64,000 nucleotides of DNA from Omphiscola glabra (taxonomy: Eukaryota > Mollusca > Gastropoda > Lymnaeidae): assembly GCA_964017045.1 (NCBI GenBank), contig OZ024807.1, forward strand, positions 6,994,481 through 7,058,480. Reading direction: 5' to 3'. How positions within the stretch are numbered: position 1 is the first letter of the stretch; every line of letters begins with the position of its first letter. Shown here piece after piece: positions 38,472 through 50,200 of this stretch. The position numbers and the translations under genes were made by a program. A model generated the notes under the pieces. It made no database searches. It was given only the letters and a program-made list of their open reading frames with translations, and was not told the DNA's origin.

Positions 38472-38779
38472 CAGAGCCGTTCTTATGCATAGGCAATAGG
38501 GGGGCCCCGACGGGTGCTATTTTTTAGCCTACAACTTGCAAATCCGTGTATTTCAGAAGTACACATTTTCTCGAGTGGAAGAATTATCAATATGGTTAGT
38601 GGTTACACGAGCACGAGGGCAAATAGGAGACAGTGGCGACGGCAGAGTAGAGATGCCGCAGTGGTGGGTGGTGTTTGCTCCTAAGCTCCGGGTAGTTCCG
38701 CCCCCGGACCCCCCCCCCTTCCGGGACCCCCTACCTAAGCTCAAGGCCTAGGGCCCCCAAAATCCTAAGAACGACTGTG
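38472..38779. mobile_element. TIR transposon fragment family with CTATCAG duplication
   Basis: Ends CAGAGCCGTTCTTA and TAAGAACGACTGTG are inverted; inner ends share GGGGGCCC. The flanks both read CTATCAG (7 bp, 8 with one slip). 308 bp. hAT is the likely superfamily from duplication length. Confidence 0.65.
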
Positions 38780-40045
38780 CTATCAGGAAGAGGTTATTTC
38801 AGTGTTTCGTGAAACCATACGCCAGATGTCGCCCACACACCAGAGGTCGCCCACACGCCAGAGGTCGCCCACACGCCAGGGGTGGTCCATCCGTCACGGT
38901 TCGACCGTCGACCATTCGCCATTGGTCAACCGTGCGTACGCGAGCGTTCATCCATACTTCTGAGGGTGGTACACTGTCTGCCCTGTTAATAACTAAACCA
39001 AATGACCTCAATGAGTTGTGGGCATGCTTTGTAACCAAATTTTACAGGAAACCTAAAACACAATTTTAAAGAATAACAACGGTCTCCAGAGGTTTGAGAA
39101 CCGCTGTGCTTCGTACTCAAAGACTTTGTATACAATTACAAACGTCTGCCATTGTCTTGGTCTTAAGTTGTTTGGAGCAGGCCTTGAGACGTACTCTGAA
39201 CATATTTTTTTTTGTTTGTTTAATTTACATTCACTATATATCAACGGATTTGGGACAACCCTTGACCTTTGAACTCTGAACTCAGTGTAGCTAGACAATA
39301 AAGTTATTGATCTTGTAGCCCGCGCATGCCAAAAAATATCCCGTAAATTAAACAACAGTTGTCAAATATTTTAACATACAATTCGTTTGTGTTTTTTTTT
39401 TTTGGGTATGGAAACCAGAATATATAATATATAAGTGACAAGTAACAAAGAATTATTTTTTTTAAATTACTATTTTTGGCATTTCCCAACTTGTTACAAT
39501 ATAGAGTACCGGTACGCGCGTAAAATCTAAACAATTGTCAAACTTCTTTATAGTTCGCCTCTGTTCGTGTCATCCCTTTAGTGCCTTTAGTTTATGACAA
39601 AGAACCGTCAAACCGAGTATGTTCCCCCATTGTCAATTTCGTATGTTGTATCTACACAAGTCATGGCCAACAATGAAGGGCAGACGATCGCAGACTCGTT
39701 GGCTAGAGTTCTTGTACTTTTGTAGCGCTCGTCATTCAGCGAGTGTTGGGCGGAACTGAACATAGAGTCAAACAATAGAACAAATTCAACAAGAATCATG
39801 ACAAAGGCGCAGAGATACCATCGGTGGCGACAGCGGCGGAATCAAAGGGGCTGAAGACATGAGTATGGAACCATTTATGTAGGTTTTAGGTGTCTAGTAC
39901 AGAAACGAAAAATCATACAATCACAAAATGCCCATAACAACAAAAATAAATTAAATTAAGACAAAGTAACAAATCTAGACATTTGGTTGATCGGATTAAA
40001 ACTGTAATGTAGTCAGAAATTTACTTTTCTTTTAAACAACAGCTG
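38780..40045. other. Non-coding stretch; short CACACGCCAGAGGTCGCC repeat near 38830
   Basis: Three to four copies of a roughly 18-bp word at 38822-38884. An isolated hAT-like end (TTTGAGAACCGCTG) occurs near 39094 without a partner. No gene recognised. Confidence 0.35.
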
Positions 40046-40566
40046 ACGCCATTCAAATTCAAGTTCTTGCACTTCCTCTGAAGCCATTCAAATTCAAGTT
40101 CTTGCACATCCTCTGAAGCCATTCAAATTCAAGTTCTTGCACGTCCTCTGAAGCCATTCAAATTCAAGTTCTTGCACTTCCTCCGAAGCCATTCAAATTC
40201 AAGTTCTTGCACTTCCTCTGAAGCCATTCAAATTCAAGTTCTTGAACTTCCTCTGAAGCCATTCAAATTCAAGTTCTTGAACTTCCTCTGAATCCATTCA
40301 AATTCAAGTTCTTGCACTTCCTCTGAAGCCATTCAAAATCAAGTTCTTGCACTTCCTCCGAAGCCATTCAAATTCAAGTTCTTGCACTTCCTCCGAAGCC
40401 ATTCAAATTCAAGTTCTTGCACTTCCCCTGAAACCGTTCTAATTCAAGTTCTTGCACTTCCTCTGAAACCGTTCTAATTCAAGTTCTTGCACTTCCCCTG
40501 AAACCGTTCTAATTCAAGTTCTTGCACTTCCCCTGAAACCATTCTAATTCAAGTTCTTGCACTTCA
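40046..40566. repeat. 35-bp minisatellite, about 15 copies
   Basis: Unit GAAGCCATTCAAATTCAAGT then TCTTGCACTTCCTCT. The last four copies share GAAACCGTTCTAATTC, marking a subfamily at the right end. Unrelated in sequence to the 26.6-kb array. Confidence 0.95.
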
Positions 40567-40740
40567 CCGAATCTGACTTTTCCATTGCTAAAACAAAAAA
40601 ACTCAAGCTGTATTGACGAAATGGAAGTCCAAATTTCCTCATTCACTTCTCAAAACCTAAGTGTCCAAAGGATTCTGCGTGGTAGCAATACATTACATCT
40701 GGACATCATGACTGATATATGGGGGTATGTCCCTCTAAAC

Positions 40741-40920
40741 CAGCGGTTCTCAACCTGTGGGTCGCGCGACCCTATTCCAGGGGTCGCCTAATACCTCCTG
40801 AAAACACATATACTCTAAAGCTATGAAGTAGAAACAAAACTAATTTTGTGTCTGGGGGGTCGCCACAACATGAGGAACCTTATTAAAGGTTCGCGGCATT
40901 AGGAAGGTTGAGAACCACTG
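40741..40920. mobile_element. SPIN-like hAT MITE with perfect duplication CTCTAAAC
   Basis: Starts CAGCGGTTCTCAACCTGTGG, ends GGTTGAGAACCACTG, with GTCGCCACAACATGAGGAAC inside. Flanks 40733-40740 and 40921-40928 are both CTCTAAAC. 180 bp. Confidence 0.92.
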
Positions 40921-40928
40921 CTCTAAAC

Positions 40929-42644
40929 AAAGCTATCACAGATGACGAGTGGGGGAGTTCATTAATAGTTGTTGTGGCAGGATATTATGCTTGCTTACGG
41001 CAGTGTGTGTGTTTGAGAGATTAATTAGTTAGTGAACGCTCTTCCCACGCTTGACTTGGTGACGTATTTTTATGCTCATTATGACGTATTGTCTCGTCTG
41101 TTTTGTGACGTACGTTTTGTTCGTCTGGGAGTCGTGAATGGAGATTTGTGGACGTATGTTGTCTTTTATTTCTGTCTAATAGCGAGCTGCGCTGTATGCA
41201 AGTGATTATGGAATTTATAGTCTGTAAAATTACATTATATATTAAAGTTGTATTTATTATGAAGAAGGACTTGAGTTGATTCAGTGCTAGAACGACGTAT
41301 TACAACGTGTAGAAGAACTTGATGAAATAACCAATCTAGTATAAGCAGGAGTTTGACATAAGACTTCGTCGACCTCCTCACTAACACGCCACACGGCAGA
41401 CCGAAATTGGCGCAGCCGTGTTGTATCGGCGTGTTGAGGCAGACGACTTCGTTTCCTGTTTTTCTGCAAGATAACGATACTTTGCACTTATCGATACAAT
41501 ATCAATACACTCGATTCCACTTAACCAGTGCTCCAACGGTGTTTAAAAATATCTACCTCCGTTTGATAGAGAAAGTGCGACTTTGAAAGGCTCCCCTGTC
41601 CCCCCTCCGCCCCCACAATAATCGTGTTAGGAAAAATGTCGCCCTTTGATAACGTATCAATAGTTGACAACGGTAGATCGAACGCGATAGAACTCAGTCG
41701 CGGGTAAATAGCCAGCAGGCATAATGGCGAGTGAAATGCTCGCATTCTCGGGGTATTGATTCTCTGGAATGTTTTTATACGATTTTTGTTTACAATTTAT
41801 ATTTTTCTATAAGAAAATGGGGGGGGGGGGGCGCAGGGATTTATTTTTAGTTCGAGCGTGATAGACTAAATCAGAATTTATTAGTAAGTTGTTGTTGAGT
41901 GTGTGCGTCTTTGTAAATCTTCCAACTGTTACCAGTATATGCGCGGCACATTAACGTGTGTGTGGTGGTGGTGGTGCTACACCTACGTCGGTTGTGTTGG
42001 GGGGGGGGGTGAGAGTATTCCGTATACAGACCAATGATTGTGTTGTTTTTGAATGGTCCACCAACCACTGCTGTCAATAACTTTGATCACTGAAAGATTT
42101 ATTTTAACATTTGGTTTAATTTAGAACATTTGGTCAACATTTGTAAGCACTTGCAAATACAGGCAGTGGCGGAATCAGTGAGAAGTGAAACAGTTGGGGC
42201 GCGGGGAGGGGGACTGTGTAAACTATACTTTTTTAAAATGATATAATTATTTCGTCTAGATATTCATGTATATTTTCAAATGGCTTGTGTACTCGCTTGT
42301 ACCTATTATTATATGCTGATCATACAATGTATCATCATATGTCATATGTTACATGTACTCGAAAGAGGGTTGTAGAGCAGTGGTTCCCAAACTGTTGATT
42401 TTGGCGGACCTTTCGTTAAGTTCTCGCATTGGACCTGTGCCAGATTTATGAATTTTTAACTTTATATTTGACACTAAGTATGTCGTAAAATCTTTTTTTT
42501 TAATCGGCGACCAGCCAATGCGAAAGGACGCTATCGATCATTGTCGTTTAAATTCAATGCTAGAAGCTATACTTTTTCAATGGCTGCTAAAATTTATTGA
42601 ACTCTTATCTTTGTAACGGAGGAAAATGTCAATCTCTGGTGTAC
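40929..42644. other. Non-coding stretch with a one-ended hAT fragment
   Basis: CAGTGGTTCCCAAACTG at 42378 is a hAT-type end preceded by TTGTAGAG; no right end seen. Poly-G near 41820 and 42000. No gene recognised. Confidence 0.35.
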
Positions 42645-42870
42645 AACTCCAATCTTTGTCGTTAAACTTCAATCTTAAGTGTTAAACTTCAATCTCTGGC
42701 GTAAAACTCCAATCTCTGGTGTAAAACTTCAATCTAAGATGTAAGACTTCAATCTCTGGTGTATTACTACAATCTCGGGTGTAAAACTTCAATCTTAAGT
42801 GGAAAGCTTTCAATCTTTGGGGTATTACTCAAATAACTGGTGTAAAACTTCAATCTTTGGTGTAAAAACT
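42645..42870. repeat. Irregular 20-bp tandem repeat
   Basis: About ten copies of a unit like GTGTAAAACTTCAATCTCTG with drift in length. Confidence 0.8.
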
Positions 42871-43307
42871 TGAAACACTTTTTAAAAAAAAAGTTCCTTT
42901 AAAAACTAGAGTAATGGCTATAGATTTGAAATGACTCTGTCATTCAATTGTAAGGTTTCAGAGAGAAATGTGCGCACTGTTTGATATCTAACAGACTGGA
43001 TTATTTGATAAGCCAACTGCTTCCTTATGAAGTATTTGATTCCGCAGCTCTTAGCACCGCAGCACTTGGCGCCGCCTTGCGCAATCAAACAAGACTTTCA
43101 GCTTTGGAACTTTGATGCAGTACTTTGGTTCGCGCCCTTTAACAGTCTATTATCTAATTCTCTAGTTGATAAATTATAGAGAATTTGTTAGCATGGAAAA
43201 AACAAGGATTTCTTTGAAGGGAATGGGAAGACTTGGATGGATGGGCAACAGTATCGGGGCACGAGAGATTGCCCATTTAAGTAAACAGGTAGGCAAACAG
43301 GAAGGTG

Positions 43308-43635
43308 AACTAGTGGGGAAACAGGTAGACAAACGAGGAGATAAACAGGTAGACGAACGAGGAGATAAACAGGTAGACGAACGAGGAGATAAACAGGTAG
43401 ACCAACGACGAGATAAACAGGTAGACAAACGAGGAGATAAACAGGTAGACGAACGAGGAGATAAACAGGTAGACGAACGAGGAGATAAACAGGTAGACCA
43501 ACGAGGAGATAAACAGGTAGACAAACGAGGAAATAAACAGGTAGACAAACGAGGAGATAAACAGGTAGACAAACGAGGAAATAAACAGGTAGACAAACGA
43601 GGAGATAAACAGGTAGACAAACGAGGAGATAAACA
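43308..43635. repeat. 24-bp minisatellite, about 14 copies, open in several frames
   Basis: Unit AAACAGGTAGACAAACGAGG then AGAT; on the plus strand it reads KQVDKRGD. A plus-strand frame spans 43166-43756, but three minus frames are also open because the unit is 24 bp. No splice, promoter or homology support for a gene. Confidence 0.9.
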
Positions 43636-44087
43636 TAGCCGTCGCGGTCCTTACGCAAATCGATATCGATTTCATGCTGCTGATCGGGTTCTTCAGTTTG
43701 AGACCCTTTTTCTAAAACGTAAGAATCCCCGATCCTTCCTTAGGAATATTCTATGAGCCGTTTAATAAACAATATGTTCAAACCATGACACGTGACACGA
43801 CAGACACGGGTGCCAATGACGTGTGCTTGATTTATGGGTTCCATAACTTTTAAGTCCTCGATAAGCTTTGAAGCGACTTTTTTTATGTCGGGCCCGACAC
43901 TCGCGAATTGATTGAATAGATGGATATATGATCGGGGAGCTCTTCTGCAGATTGGGTGAAGTTTATGCGGTTCTGGTATCGAAACGGATCGGAAGATATC
44001 AAGCGACCTGTAACCAATATAATGTAGCGCCCAGAAATGTTGCGATTACCAAGTGGGACTCGGTTATAAGTGGCATCGAAGCGTGAC

Positions 44088-44250
44088 ATCACGAATGACA
44101 CCTTGAATGACAACGAGGAGTGACACCTTGAATGACATTGAGGAGTGACACCTTGAATGACATCGACGAATGACACCTTGAATGACATCGACGAACGACA
44201 CCTTGAATGACATCGACGAATGACATCGACGAATGACATCGACGAATGTC
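44088..44250. repeat. Tandem repeat, GAATGACACCTT / GAATGACATCGAC units
   Basis: About eight alternating 13-bp half-units. Confidence 0.85.
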
Positions 44251-45588
44251 ATCGAGAATAAAATTGCACCAATCCCAGGCACACTTAAGGTTTGAATTAA
44301 ATGTCATCCATATGACACAAGTACTCAAAAAGAGTATGATTTTATGTAACCCTCCAGTGGTTACCTCCTTACAAATTTTGACAGCCTCCCTATGTTCACC
44401 TCCGAACCAACCCCTCCAATTTTTAAACTAAGTGATGTGGTCGTAGCCGCTGTAAGACCTGCTCGTTTACTATTCAAACTCAACACATTGACTTTCCTAA
44501 GTATTCTTTTCGAATAAAAGTCGGTTTTTTTTCTGTATCAGCCGTAATGTCGTTTACACAATAGTATGTAAACGATGCAAAAAATGTTATGTGGGCAAAA
44601 GACAGGGGTGACGACTGGCTGATAGGTTCAGTGAACACCTACGCAACATTATTCAAGACAAGCAAGAGCACTCTTTTCTGTATAGTCCTTCTTCGGGTTT
44701 TCCTCTATCTTGTGTGTATTTCTATATGCTTACGTACAATGCCCCCCCCCCCCTTTCCGCCCCAACCGAAAGATTTATAGAAAGAAAAACAACAGAGTTG
44801 CGTGTGCACGATAATTAAACGGAGTCACCCAAACAGGGTTCAATTTTAGGCCACGGTGCTACCCCCGCTGTCTGTTTGACGTGGCGAATACAATCAGCCG
44901 AACAATGTAAGTGCATCATACATTACGCAACACGCGCGGAAACATACAAAGGCGTACAATCAACTAAAGTTGTGACATAGGCTTTTTCATTACAGTCAGA
45001 ATTTCAAGATCATTATTGCAGAATTGTGTACATGAATGGACTTACACATTTAGCTGTGAAACACTCCCCCACCCCCACACACCACTCTCCGGGCCACAAG
45101 CACCCGTACGCCAAAATCTCCCAAGTCAGCTCAGTGCGGACGTAATACATGGCGTGGGGGAGGAGCTGGTTGAAGCTGTGCTGTTTCAATCACATCTTCT
45201 CTATCTTGGTGTAGGATAGTTAGATAAAAATATGGAAGGGGAGAGATTTTTAAAGACCTTGCATTAAAGTATCACAAAAATATATTATTTCACGAACACG
45301 CGCCCCCCCCCCTCCCCAAAAAATCCTAATGTTGCATTTTATTTTTAAAATGGTTTCGCTATCGGAAATGTCCATTAGCTTGATATTCACACTCGATCAC
45401 TGTTTGATTGATTAGGCAAAGTTTGATATCGAGTCCAGTAGTTGCATGCGTGATGCGAGACATAAATGAACAAAACTAGTTTAGATGGGTTCCTGGTGAA
45501 AGGAAATCGATTCCGATACCCGCCAGTAGTCGACGTCAGTAGTAACTGTGAGCTTCCCGTTTGTTGACATTTGATTTCTTGTTGATCC
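44251..45588. other. Non-coding stretch, nothing recognised
   Basis: Poly-C near 44742 and 45303. Short open frames without protein-like content. Confidence 0.3.
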
Positions 45589-45658
45589 CGGGTATCGATT
45601 ACTTTGCCCTGTATTGAAGTGTTGGGTATCGATTACTTTGCCCTGTATTGAAGTGTTC
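45589..45658. repeat. 34-bp direct tandem duplication
   Basis: Two identical copies of GGGTATCGATTACTTTGCCC then TGTATTGAAGTGTT. Confidence 0.9.
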
Positions 45659-45765
45659 TTTTTTCATCATCCGATTTGCAGAACTCCCTTTTCATTGGTG
45701 TGTGTGTATGTTCCTGAATCATTAAAATGGTTGAAAGCTGATAATGTAATATGACTGATACAAAA

Positions 45766-45928
45766 CTCGACTGATACAAAACATGAGTGATACAAAACAT
45801 GACTGATATAAAACATGACTGATACAAAACATGAGTGATACAAAACATGACTGATACAAAACATGAGTGATACAAAACATGACTGATAGAAAACATGACT
45901 GATACAAAACATGACTGATACAAAATTC
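45766..45928. repeat. 16-bp tandem repeat, about 10 copies
   Basis: Unit AAAACATGACTGATAC with G/C alternation (GAGTGATAC). Open minus-strand frames here are repeat artefacts. Confidence 0.9.
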
Positions 45929-46775
45929 GAACACATACAATATACACCAGAGGGTCAATTTTCCGACGCCCCTTATCCGAATCGTCGTTTATCCGAACTG
46001 TATCTTTAAAAAAAATATATCTTATCGTACGCATTGCACATAACATGGAGCGTTGGAAATCATACAACGAAAAAAGATTCCCACCACTGTCGCACAATCC
46101 AGGGTAAACCAATGGTATATGCAGTGACGAGGCTGTGATATGGCGTTCTGGTGACATTTAAGTTAATATACATTGCAGATTACACGCCGACAAGGACAAA
46201 GTCACCTTGGATTTTATTCGAAGGGCAAGTCGCCGATTTTTAGGGGGAAATGGTATCTCTGCTCTGAATTTTTTGTGTGTATTCTTCGGTTGTTGTTTTT
46301 TTTTGGTCATCAGCTGACCCCGGTACAGCGTGTGTTATGGTTAGTATACAGTACACAAGATAGACCCATAGGGGCATGACTACATTGTAACATAATATTG
46401 TATTCTATGCACTGACTTACGTTAAAGCAATATCCCTTGGAGTCTTAAATTATCATAAAAATAGATTATCCGACCCCTTCCTCCACCTGACCCAATTAGT
46501 TGGAAAATCGACGCTAATTTTATTCTTCAGAAACGCATCATCTCTTTTTATCACGAATAAGATAAGTCCCTTTCCAGTTTTGGGGTCATGAGTTGTTTTT
46601 TTAAATTTTAAATCCATGCCATTAAAATAAGGTAATAATGGGGGAGACTGCAATCAGGTTAGCACAGAAGGAAATTAGTAAAACACAGTAAGGTTAAACC
46701 TGCTGTTTGTTTGTATGCGTGTGTGACGTTTCATATAGTTTTTATTGTGATTAAAACCAAAAGGATTTACCATTC

Positions 46776-46930
46776 TGGTGTTAAATGTAAGTGGTGTTAA
46801 ATAGGAGTGGTGTTAAATGTGAGTGGTGTTAAATGTGAGTGGTGTTAAATGCAAGTGGTGTTAAATGTAAGTGGTGTTAAATGTAAGTGGTGTTAAATGT
46901 AAATGGTGTTAAATGTAGGTGGTGTTACAT
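46776..46930. repeat. 16-bp tandem repeat, about 10 copies
   Basis: Unit GGTGTTAAATGTAAGT; two more diverged copies at 47010-47052 after an ATA-rich spacer. Lies 0.2 kb upstream of the TRIM leader exon. Confidence 0.88.
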
Positions 46931-47149
46931 AATAATAATAATAATAATTAACGATCATTTGAAAAATCAGGCCTCATCCCCAAAGGCTCGAAGCGCAGTA
47001 AAAGGTCATGTAAGTGGAGTTAAATGAACGTGGTGCTAAATGAAAGTGGTGTTTTGCAAGCAGTGTTTAATAGATACGCAGTGACTCAGTGTGCAGCTCT
47101 GTTATATTTTTTAACTATTTGTAACTCCCCCCCCCTTTTCTCATTTCAG

Positions 47150-47241
47150 TTTCAAGCGGTGAACCCTGAGATTTGCAGGAGTGGAGAGCGCCATCTTGTA
47201 TGATTGTATGATGTGATTACAACCATGGCTGATGATGACAG
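47150..47241 (+). CDS. TRIM gene exon 1: 5' leader and start codon
   Basis: Acceptor CTCATTTCAG precedes 47150, implying an upstream non-coding exon. The start codon is ATG at 47225 in a strong context (AACCATGG), giving MADDD and a split arginine; donor CAG|GTGAGA. Two very short upstream ORFs occur in the leader: ATG at 47200 (four codons with stop) and at 47208 (three codons with stop). Coding part is only 17 nt, 47225-47241, ending in phase 2. Confidence 0.78.
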
Positions 47242-50200
47242 GTGAGATGTCGTTTTGCCATTTCATGATGTATGGATGCACTGGGCTTCATATGTGTTCT
47301 TGTCCGTCTTTGGCATGCGAAGGTAACCATGGATATATTCGACCGGTGAACACGCAGAGTGGCCTGCCGGTCCCATTTGTGCCTGGAAAGCGTTCCCGCC
47401 CGTAGGTTACACGTGTCCTGGGGGGGGGGGGTCGTAGATTCTGGAGGCGATTCTTTTTTTCTCACTGTGCGTTGTTCGTGGGCGTGAGCGATGCGCCTAC
47501 TGCTCTTACATTTAAATTGGATATGTTATAAACAACAACCTCGAGTGAGCTATCCTAAAAGTACACTTTTCGTCAGGATGTCACCCAGTGCGGCCCTACA
47601 CCCTTATGGCGCCACTGGTAATAGCTTACCTATAGAAAGAAATCACATTGAATTAACATATAGTTAATAGCCTACAAACCATTCTTTTTGAAATGGTCCT
47701 AATATAAATTAGATAGTTTTCATTGAAGAAATAATTCTTTGCATGCTTTCTGATTGATGCTTTTTTTTTTTTTTGGTGGGGGGGGGGGGGGGGATTTACA
47801 CAGGATTCACGTCTAGTATCTACGAAGGGCGGGGGGGGGGGGGGGGGGAATGTTTACTTAGAAACCATTTTCAAGTAGAAAAGTAATTTTAGAATTTTTT
47901 TTTTTTTTACATTAAAAGCAGCAACAAAACGAAACGAAAAACTTACATTGGTTCCATGAATGACGTCACGGATACACACGGACAGCCTTTTCCCTTTCTC
48001 CCTGACACAATATAGAAACAAAAGCAAAAATTAGCATGGCATTGATAAACTTACTAGGTCAAGGTCGTCCTGGCCGGCAAACGATGATTGCAGTACAAAA
48101 TTTTTAAAAAAATGTAATATTTCTTTAAAAACATTTGATCTAACGAAAAAGCTGGGTTGGGGGGGGGGGGCGAATCAAAAGAAATAAGTCCACAAGTTGT
48201 CACAATCGGACAAAATTAGACCGCTAACATTCATTTAAAACTTTACAAACTATTTTGACAGACTCGTGAATTTGTTGAGCTCACTTTGCTCATGCAGCCT
48301 ATGTCAAGGAACCCTGCAAGTCCCCAGGGTTTTGCCTTGCTTCCATTCTTTCTGTACGACTTGCTTGGAAAAGTACGCAGCAGAAAAGGTAATTTAGCAA
48401 ATCCCCCCCCCTCCCCCCCCCCCCCCAATACCAACCAGGTAGTAAATGAATGAACATTAATAACTTTAAAATAAAATTTAACTCAAAATGTTTTTGTATC
48501 CTGCTCATGCAAACAAAAATTGGATCTCTTGTTTTACAATTTTTATAATCACGAAGTAACACTTGCTAGCATTTCCCAAACCATGGTTTATTTGCTAACA
48601 CAATTATCGGCATTGAAATAAATAAAATTTCTACTGAAACATTTACCATTTCATTTATTGGAAAGCTATCGAAACATTTCAAATTGATTGTCGCGCAACA
48701 TCCTGGTAGCGTTGACATATTGCGTATGACACATTACTAAATACACAAAGTGGCGACAACCTTGTTTTTTTTTTATTTCCTTCTGAAGTCTATTGTAGTG
48801 ACGCATTTACTTTTACCTCTTCATAAATCGTCGACGCACTGAAACCTTTTCTTGAATTTTAATAAATAAAAAAAAAATACAACTTTATTATCAAAGACAT
48901 TTCAAGTGATTTAAAAAAAAATAAATTTTGTTTTGTTTTCTGGACATTTCCAGGGTATTATTAAAAAAAAAAAAAAAAAAATTATCGAACTTTTAAACTG
49001 AAGCAAGTAGATATGATTTACTTCCTAAGTCAACAAAGGTTGTCTCGTGTTTAAATTATTTGGTTACTAGATATTTATAAACTTTCAGTCAAATTAAATA
49101 TCCTGGATCATTAATCATAAGAATCCTCCCTGAACTGCCTGACAGTTAGCTGTGACAAGTGCTCGAGCCAATCACAATATGTAATTAATCATTGATAAAA
49201 ACCTGATAAGCTGACGGCTAGCGTATCTTAAAGGGACAGAAATCAATTTATGAAATGGTGAGGTTTAGAATATAGGTAAGCAAGAAGTAATTTGGTAGTT
49301 TATTTATGTTACAGGTTAATAGTTCAAGGCATAAAAAAATGGGGCCAGAGTGCGTTTACCTTGTCTTCGTGATCTAAAGTTTCTGTCAAATAATTTAAAC
49401 ATGTTTTAACTTCATCTTAAAATATTTCATTTTTTGTTTGATTGTTACATTACTAGTAAAAATTATATTTTAAAGTTTTTTTTATTTTTTAAAAATATCC
49501 AGTTTGATTGATTTTTAAAAAAAATATTTCGTGTCAGGTGTCAGAAAATGGACAGAGGAGTTTTCCATGTCCGAAATGTTCAAGGCAGATCATTGTACCA
49601 CCAGGAGTGGTCAAACTGACTGAAGGTTTCAAATCTGATTCATTTGCTGCCAAACTCACAGAGGTCATCGGTGCATTTAGGTCAGCAAGATTATGTAACC
49701 CTTTCACAAAGGAAATATTGTGATATAATTTGATATAGTTTTTGTTTTTTAATGCAACCAACTTTCAAAAACGGACAAACATGCAGTTTATAAATACAAT
49801 TATAATTAAATAGTTCAGTTAGGTGTGAAAAATGCTAAATGTGAAGCATGAGTTAGGTGTGAACAATGCTAAATGTGAAGCATAAATTAGGTGTGAACAA
49901 TGCTGAATGTGAAGCATGAGTTAGGTGTGTACAATGCTGAATGTGAAGCATGAGTTAGGTGTGTACAATGCTAAATGTGAAGCATGAGTTAGGTGTGAAC
50001 GATGCCAAATGTGAAGTATGAGTTAGGTGTGAACGATGCTAAATGTGAAGCATGAGTTAGGTGTGAACGATGCTAAATGTGAAGCATGAGTTAGGTGTGA
50101 ACACTGTTAAATGTGAAGTATGAGTTAGGTGTGAACGATGCTAAATGTGAAGCATGAGTTAGGTGTGAACGATGCTAAATGTGAAGCATGAGTTAGGTGT

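Noticed and set aside
26615..40566. The two 35-bp arrays as one family
   Set aside because: Same unit length but no sequence similarity; treated as coincidence.
43166..43756. 196-codon plus-strand frame with KQVDKRGD repeats
   Set aside because: Three minus-strand frames are equally open because the unit is 24 bp; no splice or homology support.
45633..46157. 174-codon minus-strand frame rich in SHVLYQSCF-type repeats
   Set aside because: Mostly a 16-bp tandem repeat; flanking sequence does not look coding.
47576..47616. Possible TRIM exon after CGTCAG
   Set aside because: It keeps frame from exon 1 but leaves the wrong phase, encodes nothing RING-like and resembles the end of a dispersed repeat; the 48262 exon fits instead.
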